64,000 nucleotides of DNA from G963556115 sp963677015 (GTDB taxonomy: Bacteria; Planctomycetota; SZUA-567): NCBI GenBank assembly GCA_963677015.1, contig OY781533.1, positions 248,001 through 312,000 of the forward strand, written 5' to 3'. The notes beneath the pieces are model-generated. The model was not told the origin of the DNA and ran no database searches. It saw only the letters and a program-made list of their open reading frames with translations. Of this stretch, positions 60,413 to 64,000 are shown piece after piece (the stretch's first letter is position 1; every line of letters starts with the position of its first letter). The translations under genes were made by a program, and so were the position numbers.

Positions 60413-60533
60413 TCATATTCTATTTCGGACTATTCTTTTTCTTGCTTTAAAAATTTTCAGCCGTAATATTTAATTCATGCAAAGTATCTTGTTATGTTAC
60501 TGTTGTTTATTGAATTTGTACTAAGGGTTGGAA

Positions 60534-61124
60534 ATGAAGGCAAGTGTTATTCTGGCGCATCCTTATCCGTTAAGCTTTAATCATGCAATTTATGAGCGGG
60601 TAATTGCGGTTTTTGCAGATCTTAAAATAGAATGTTACAGCCATGACCTGTATGCCGAGGGATTTGATCCGGTGCTTACCGGACAGGAGCTGGGTTCGGA
60701 TATTTCTGCTGATCCGCTGGTCAAAAGGTATGCCGCAGAACTTCTGGAGTCAAAATATCTGGTTTTTATTCATCCCAACTGGTGGGGGCAGCCGCCGGCA
60801 ATTCTCAAGGGTTATATCGATCGAATAATCCGCCCACCATATGCCTATGATTTTCCTGCTGACAGTAGCGGAGGTGGATTGCCGCTGACAAAGTTAGAAG
60901 GGAAATACGGTATAGTATTCAATACTTCAAATACTGAAGCACTCCGGGAAAATGAGTATTTTGGTGATCCGTTGAAACTGATATGGAAGCAGTGTGTCTT
61001 TGGTTTCTGCGGAATTACGGATTACTACCGTAAAATGTTTCGTATTATTGCTGACAGCAGTGAGCAAGAACGTAAAAACTGGCTGCAGGAGGTTGAAACT
61101 GCGCTTATAAAGATTGTTAAGTAG
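60534..61124 (+). CDS. NAD(P)H-quinone reductase / flavodoxin-fold protein
   Basis: 196 residues from the ATG at 60534 (AAGGG 7 nt upstream). Motifs: VILAHPYPLSFNHAIYERVI, HDLYAEGFDPVLT and the FMN-binding LVFIHPNWWGQPPAILKGYIDRIIRPPYAYDFP. The family covers NQO1-like and KefF/MdaB-type reductases that reduce quinones by two electrons. It is a single cytoplasmic protein, and its electron acceptor is unknown. Confidence 0.88.
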   Translation: MKASVILAHPYPLSFNHAIYERVIAVFADLKIECYSHDLYAEGFDPVLTGQELGSDISADPLVKRYAAELLESKYLVFIHPNWWGQPPAILKGYIDRIIRPPYAYDFPADSSGGGLPLTKLEGKYGIVFNTSNTEALRENEYFGDPLKLIWKQCVFGFCGITDYYRKMFRIIADSSEQERKNWLQEVETALIKIVK

Positions 61125-61594
61125 ATATTGAATTATATTGTTCTGCCGGTATGAATTATTTTTTCGGTAACTTTGGGTCAATATGGTACGCTGTATTTAT
61201 TCTGGCTGCTAGTTATACTGCGCCCTAATTTGTGGTAATATGCTGCAGTGGTATTTTCATTTCTGTGTGTTTTATAGCTATCATATTTTCGTCGTGATAG
61301 ACTTATCTAAAGTTTTTCTCATAATCCTTGTCTTATTGCAGACTCACATTTTCTTTTAGCGTCAGATGTCGCCTGAGATTCGTCTGTCTACACTTGATAG
61401 TAAGCTAATAACTAAAAATATTATTAATAGGCTTAGTGTATAGCCTGTGAAGGTCTTCTTATTGAATATTATAAAAGTTAGAATTAACTTGAATCATTTG
61501 CTATATCTGCGGTATCATACAGAAAGTTATACTGTTTTTGACCTGAAGTGCGTAGTATTAATTATACAACGGGTTAATATTTTTGAAAAAATAA
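61125..61594. other. Intergenic stretch before the CsoR-type gene
   Basis: About 470 bp, mostly AT-rich. CAGAC...GTCTG arms near 61341-61389 around a GCGTCAGATGTCGC core form a possible weak hairpin. No coding frame with a supporting Shine-Dalgarno was found. Confidence 0.4.
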
Positions 61595-61640
61595 TTGACA
61601 AAGAGGTAATTTTGATAATACTATACCGGGGTAGGGTATA
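61595..61640 (+). promoter_or_regulatory. CsoR/CstR-type promoter and operator
   Basis: TTGACA (61595-61600) and TACTAT (61619-61624), 18 nt apart, form a promoter whose -10 is overlapped by TATACCGGGGTAGGGTATA (61622-61640). The operator has a TATACC/GGGTATA pseudo-palindrome with a G-rich centre, as for CsoR-family operators. Autoregulation of the gene 18 nt downstream is the natural reading. Confidence 0.75.
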
Positions 61641-61658
61641 AGAAATGAAGGTTTATTT

Positions 61659-61934
61659 ATGGAAAATGCAGATACTAAAAGTCGTGAGAAAGTCTTGAAG
61701 AGAATTCAGCGTATGGAAGGGCAGCTGCGCGGGATCCGTAAAATGGTTGAGGAAGAACGCAGTTGCACAGAGATACTTACGCAGCTGCTGGCAGTATCCG
61801 GTGCTATGAAGGGAACGATATCGCAGGTTATAAAGAGTAATCTTTGTGAATGCATGGAGCGGGTGAAAGAGAATGGGGCGATAAATCCTGAAGCTGTTGA
61901 AGAGTTGGTCAAGACTTTGTCAAAGGCACTATAA
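61659..61934 (+). CDS. CsoR/RcnR/CstR-family repressor with Cys36-Asn61-Cys65
   Basis: 91 residues, all-helical DUF156 family. Copper-sensing CsoR uses Cys36, His61 and Cys65 (numbering of the M. tuberculosis protein, which this one aligns with without gaps). Here C36 (RSCTEIL) and C65 (NLCECM) are kept, but residue 61 is Asn, and there is an extra Cys63. A two-Cys, no-His arrangement resembles CstR persulfide sensors. The palindrome at 61622-61640 supports autorepression. Two polyferredoxin genes follow, probably in the same regulon. Cytoplasmic tetramer expected. Confidence 0.85.
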   Translation: MENADTKSREKVLKRIQRMEGQLRGIRKMVEEERSCTEILTQLLAVSGAMKGTISQVIKSNLCECMERVKENGAINPEAVEELVKTLSKAL

Positions 61935-62017
61935 CGTAACGTAGCGTTTAAAAATTATTTTTGCTGTTATGTTATTATAGTATTTTGCCGCCGGATAAGT
62001 TTTATTGAGGGAAAATT

Positions 62018-63136
62018 ATGAGTAGACGCAGAATAATCTGGGCTCTGATTTCGGTAGGTGTTTTCCTTTTGTTTGCTGCCGCCGGTTATATTATGTCGCT
62101 TCGGCAGCAGGGAGAACCTGAGCCGGTTGTAACAATTCAAATGACCTGGCCCCAGGCTGCTGAAAAGCTGGGAGTTTCCCCTAAGAATCTTGCAGTGGAG
62201 CTGGGAGTAAAGGATAAACCGCAGAAAAATAAAACATTGGCTGAATATGGAGTCAGTGAAGAACAGCTGACAAAAACCTCAGCGCATATTCTTTCACACA
62301 AGCCTGCTGTTTTCAAGCAGTTTATAATGCTGGGTATCTGTGTTTTTGCCGGGTTATTTCTTATTATCTGGGGTAAAAGCGAGAATGGCAAAGGAGTACA
62401 TTACCGGCGTTTACCCTATTATCTGGCTCTGGTGATTACAATTGTCGCAAGCTTCTGGCTGGGAAAATCGCCCAGTCCGATGGAGGGTATTGTTAAAATG
62501 TTCAAGGCACATGCCGGATTGTATCCGGATGTTGCCGCCAAGACTATTGCTCCTGCGTTAATGATTGTTTTCGTTGTTATTCTGTTTAATAAACTAATAT
62601 GTGGCTGGGCTTGCCCATTTGGTGCTTTGCAGGAGTTGTCCATGTCTTTGGGTGAACGCCTGGGTCTGCGTAAGTTGCGAGTTCCTTTTGTGTTGAGCAA
62701 TATTATACGCGGTATAATTTTTGTTGCCTTTATTCTTGTTCTTTTCGGGGTTGTCGGAAATCTGCAGGGAGTGACAATATATCATTATATTAATCCTTTC
62801 AATCTTTTTGACTGGAAATTTGAGTATATTGGAGTTGCATTATGTGTTGTAATTTCGCTTCTAGCCGGTTTGGTTGTATATAGGCCATTCTGTCATTTTG
62901 TTTGTCCGATGGGGTTTGTTTCCTGGATTTTTGAACAGGTAAGTATTAATCGCGTGCGGATAGATAAAAATTTGTGTATTGACTGTGGCGCCTGTGCAAA
63001 AGCTTGTCCGGCAAATGCCGGCAAGGCAATTCTTGAAAATAAAAAAGTTAAACCTGATTGTTTCAGCTGTATGCGTTGCCTTTCAAGTTGTCCGGTTGGG
63101 GCAATACGCTACGGCTTGAAAAATAGAAAAAAATAA
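62018..63136 (+). CDS. Membrane polyferredoxin (NapH/YccM-type 4Fe-4S protein), first copy
   Basis: 372 residues. One N-terminal helix, then a soluble segment with two helix-hairpin motifs (WPQAAEKLGVSPKNLAVELGVK), then about five membrane helices with the twin motifs CGWACPFGALQE and CHFVCPMGFVSW, each a likely cluster or quinol site. The C terminus carries two classical [4Fe-4S] motifs (CIDCGACAKACP, CFSCMRCLSSCP). NapH-type proteins pass electrons from quinol to periplasmic or cytoplasmic partners. It lies 83 nt after the repressor. Shine-Dalgarno GAGGGAAAATT. Confidence 0.88.
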   Translation: MSRRRIIWALISVGVFLLFAAAGYIMSLRQQGEPEPVVTIQMTWPQAAEKLGVSPKNLAVELGVKDKPQKNKTLAEYGVSEEQLTKTSAHILSHKPAVFKQFIMLGICVFAGLFLIIWGKSENGKGVHYRRLPYYLALVITIVASFWLGKSPSPMEGIVKMFKAHAGLYPDVAAKTIAPALMIVFVVILFNKLICGWACPFGALQELSMSLGERLGLRKLRVPFVLSNIIRGIIFVAFILVLFGVVGNLQGVTIYHYINPFNLFDWKFEYIGVALCVVISLLAGLVVYRPFCHFVCPMGFVSWIFEQVSINRVRIDKNLCIDCGACAKACPANAGKAILENKKVKPDCFSCMRCLSSCPVGAIRYGLKNRKK

Positions 63137-63146
63137 AAGGAGAATT

Positions 63147-63776
63147 ATGAGAGTATTTCAGTGGTTATTAGCTCTGGTTTTTATATTTGTACTGGCTTTA
63201 GGGTGGAAATATACTGCAATTGGCCTGCTGGTTGTCCCTATGATCGGATTTGGAATGGTCTTTGCCATCTTTAACGGCAGATGGTTTTGTGGTAATCTTT
63301 GCCCCAGAGGGCAGTTTATAGATAAGATATTCAGCAGAGTAACCTCAACCCGTGATATTCCGCGAGTTTTTCTAATGCCGGTATTTCGCTGGAGTTTTCT
63401 CGTTATATTCATGGGGAAGATGGGTTATTCGTTGTTTACGGCCTATCAGGAGGGTATAACATTGGCTGCCGTTGCTAATGCTTTCTGGTGGAGTATGCTC
63501 GGCTCGTCATTGATTGCTTTGATAGGCGGCATGGTCTATAATAGCCGTTTCTGGTGCGCTGTATGTCCGGTAGGAACAATTGGAAAACATATAAAAGGGG
63601 TGGCTCCGGTAAGTTATACTGTCAGTGAGGATTGCCGAAATTGCGGGGCTTGCAGTAAAGCCTGTTCTTTCGGGCATAATCCAGCGGAATTTCGTGGCGG
63701 TAAACTGGATAACAGTGATTGTATCAAGTGTGGTAAATGTATTGATGCCTGTAAGTTTGGAGCAATAAAAAAGTAG
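63147..63776 (+). CDS. Membrane polyferredoxin, second copy
   Basis: 209 residues, 10 nt after the first copy. It has about four membrane helices (WLLALVFIFVLALGWKYTAIGLLVVPMIGFGMVFAIF at the start), the motifs FCGNLCPRGQFID and WCAVCPVGTIGKHI, and two C-terminal [4Fe-4S] motifs (CRNCGACSKACSFGHNP, CIKCGKCIDACKFGAIKK). It probably works with the first copy as a two-component electron-transfer unit. Shine-Dalgarno AAAGGAGAATT. Confidence 0.87.
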   Translation: MRVFQWLLALVFIFVLALGWKYTAIGLLVVPMIGFGMVFAIFNGRWFCGNLCPRGQFIDKIFSRVTSTRDIPRVFLMPVFRWSFLVIFMGKMGYSLFTAYQEGITLAAVANAFWWSMLGSSLIALIGGMVYNSRFWCAVCPVGTIGKHIKGVAPVSYTVSEDCRNCGACSKACSFGHNPAEFRGGKLDNSDCIKCGKCIDACKFGAIKK

Positions 63777-63801
63777 TATAATTATTTATTATAATATTTT
63801 T

Positions 63802-63838
63802 AATCCGGGGCAGAAAATCTGCCCCGGATTAATTTTTT
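63802..63838 (+). terminator. Terminator of the polyferredoxin operon
   Basis: A 13-bp stem, AATCCGGGGCAGA (63802-63814) with TCTGCCCCGGATT (63818-63830), is followed by AATTTTTT. It overlaps the stop of the convergent DjlA-like gene. Confidence 0.93.
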
Positions 63839-64000
63839 AGCGTCTACTTTTCATGATAGTATCATAGGCTTTGTTAATTTTTGTCATCTGTTCGGTAGCG
63901 AATTTCATAAATTCATCGGGCAGGCCTTTGCTCTGAAGCTTATCTGGATGAAATGCCGCGCATTTATCACGATATTTGCGTTTTATATCACTGTCACTGT
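63837..64000 (-). CDS. DjlA-like protein with C-terminal J domain (N-terminal part outside the window)
   Basis: Only the last 53 codons are present. The J-domain core is clear (KRKYRDKCAAFHPDKLQSKGL, with the HPD motif), followed by PDEFMKFATEQMTKINKAYDTIMKSRR, the usual end of DjlA/TerB-DnaJ co-chaperones. It would stimulate a DnaK ATPase. The start is beyond position 64000. Confidence 0.82.
   Translation of the reverse strand, partial: SDSDIKRKYRDKCAAFHPDKLQSKGLPDEFMKFATEQMTKINKAYDTIMKSRR

Noticed and set aside
1..64000. CRISPR arrays, insertion sequences, prophage or tRNA-associated islands
   Set aside because: No spaced direct repeats, transposase or phage genes were recognised, and no T-loop GGTTCGANTCC with a matching acceptor stem was found; the only tyrosine recombinase looks like housekeeping Xer.

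Overview
The window is an ordinary-looking chromosomal segment of a motile, Gram-negative-type bacterium with low-to-moderate GC. It carries flagellar switch genes (FliM, FliN), flagellins, chemotaxis genes, a SurA/PpiD-like envelope protein and a periplasmic sugar-binding protein. Several proteins fit the PVC superphylum, perhaps Lentisphaerota: a planctomycete-style uronate-isomerase-like protein, a McsA-like protein and an AsmA-like protein. That placement is recall-based inference; no rRNA gene is present to confirm it. I see no tRNA, rRNA, CRISPR array, transposase or prophage.

Layout. 0-9.1 kb: AsmA-like fragment, CBS-GGDEF protein, FapA plus pseudo-receiver, McsA-like protein, uronate-isomerase-like pseudoenzyme, CheD-receiver fusion, PpiD-like foldase. 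9.4-20.3 kb: tgt, then the minus-strand run folD, hydrolase, purD, tsaC, then fliM-fliN, a DivIC-like protein, pyruvate kinase and a ROK regulator. 20.9-24.6 kb: sugar ABC importer (binding protein, permease, double ATPase). 25-34.5 kb: chemoreceptor, small acidic protein, tandem GNAT, tsaD-pcm, and a 1283-residue hybrid histidine kinase. 34.8-45 kb: DUF1638-hydantoinase fusion, argG, a TPR protein, a KDG-type kinase and a CBS-containing family II pyrophosphatase. 45.2-49.8 kb: IclR regulator, degenerate ABC ATPase, zinc alcohol dehydrogenase and KduD-like SDR, suggesting sugar-acid catabolism together with the kinase. 49.8-54.8 kb: flagellin cluster with RNA-rich spacers. 55.1-56.5 kb: ispF-xer. 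56.5-58.4 kb: a long gene-poor stretch. 58.4-64 kb: VOC protein, FGGY kinase, NADPH-quinone-reductase-like protein, CsoR/CstR-type repressor with two membrane polyferredoxins, and the end of a DjlA-like protein.

The most interesting signals are RNA. On the minus strand, the leaders of two flagellin genes contain several small hairpins that present GGA in the loop (for example GCTG-GGGA-CAGC and ATCA-TGGA-TGAT), plus GGA in the Shine-Dalgarno sequence. The 0.8 kb upstream carries more of them, including TGACAAGGATGTCA, which matches the CsrA/RsmA consensus. It also has a possible promoter and a terminator. This reads as CsrA-type translational control of flagellins with one or more CsrB-like decoy RNAs next door. 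A second candidate, about 300 nt at 56.66-56.96 kb on the minus strand, has a 13-bp closing stem and a terminator but no gene.

A second theme is enzyme folds with altered active sites: a FolD with all three cyclohydrolase residues changed, a uronate isomerase without its HxH, two receivers without the phospho-acceptor Asp, a GGDDY cyclase, a CsoR with Asn for His, and an ABC ATPase with a decayed second half.
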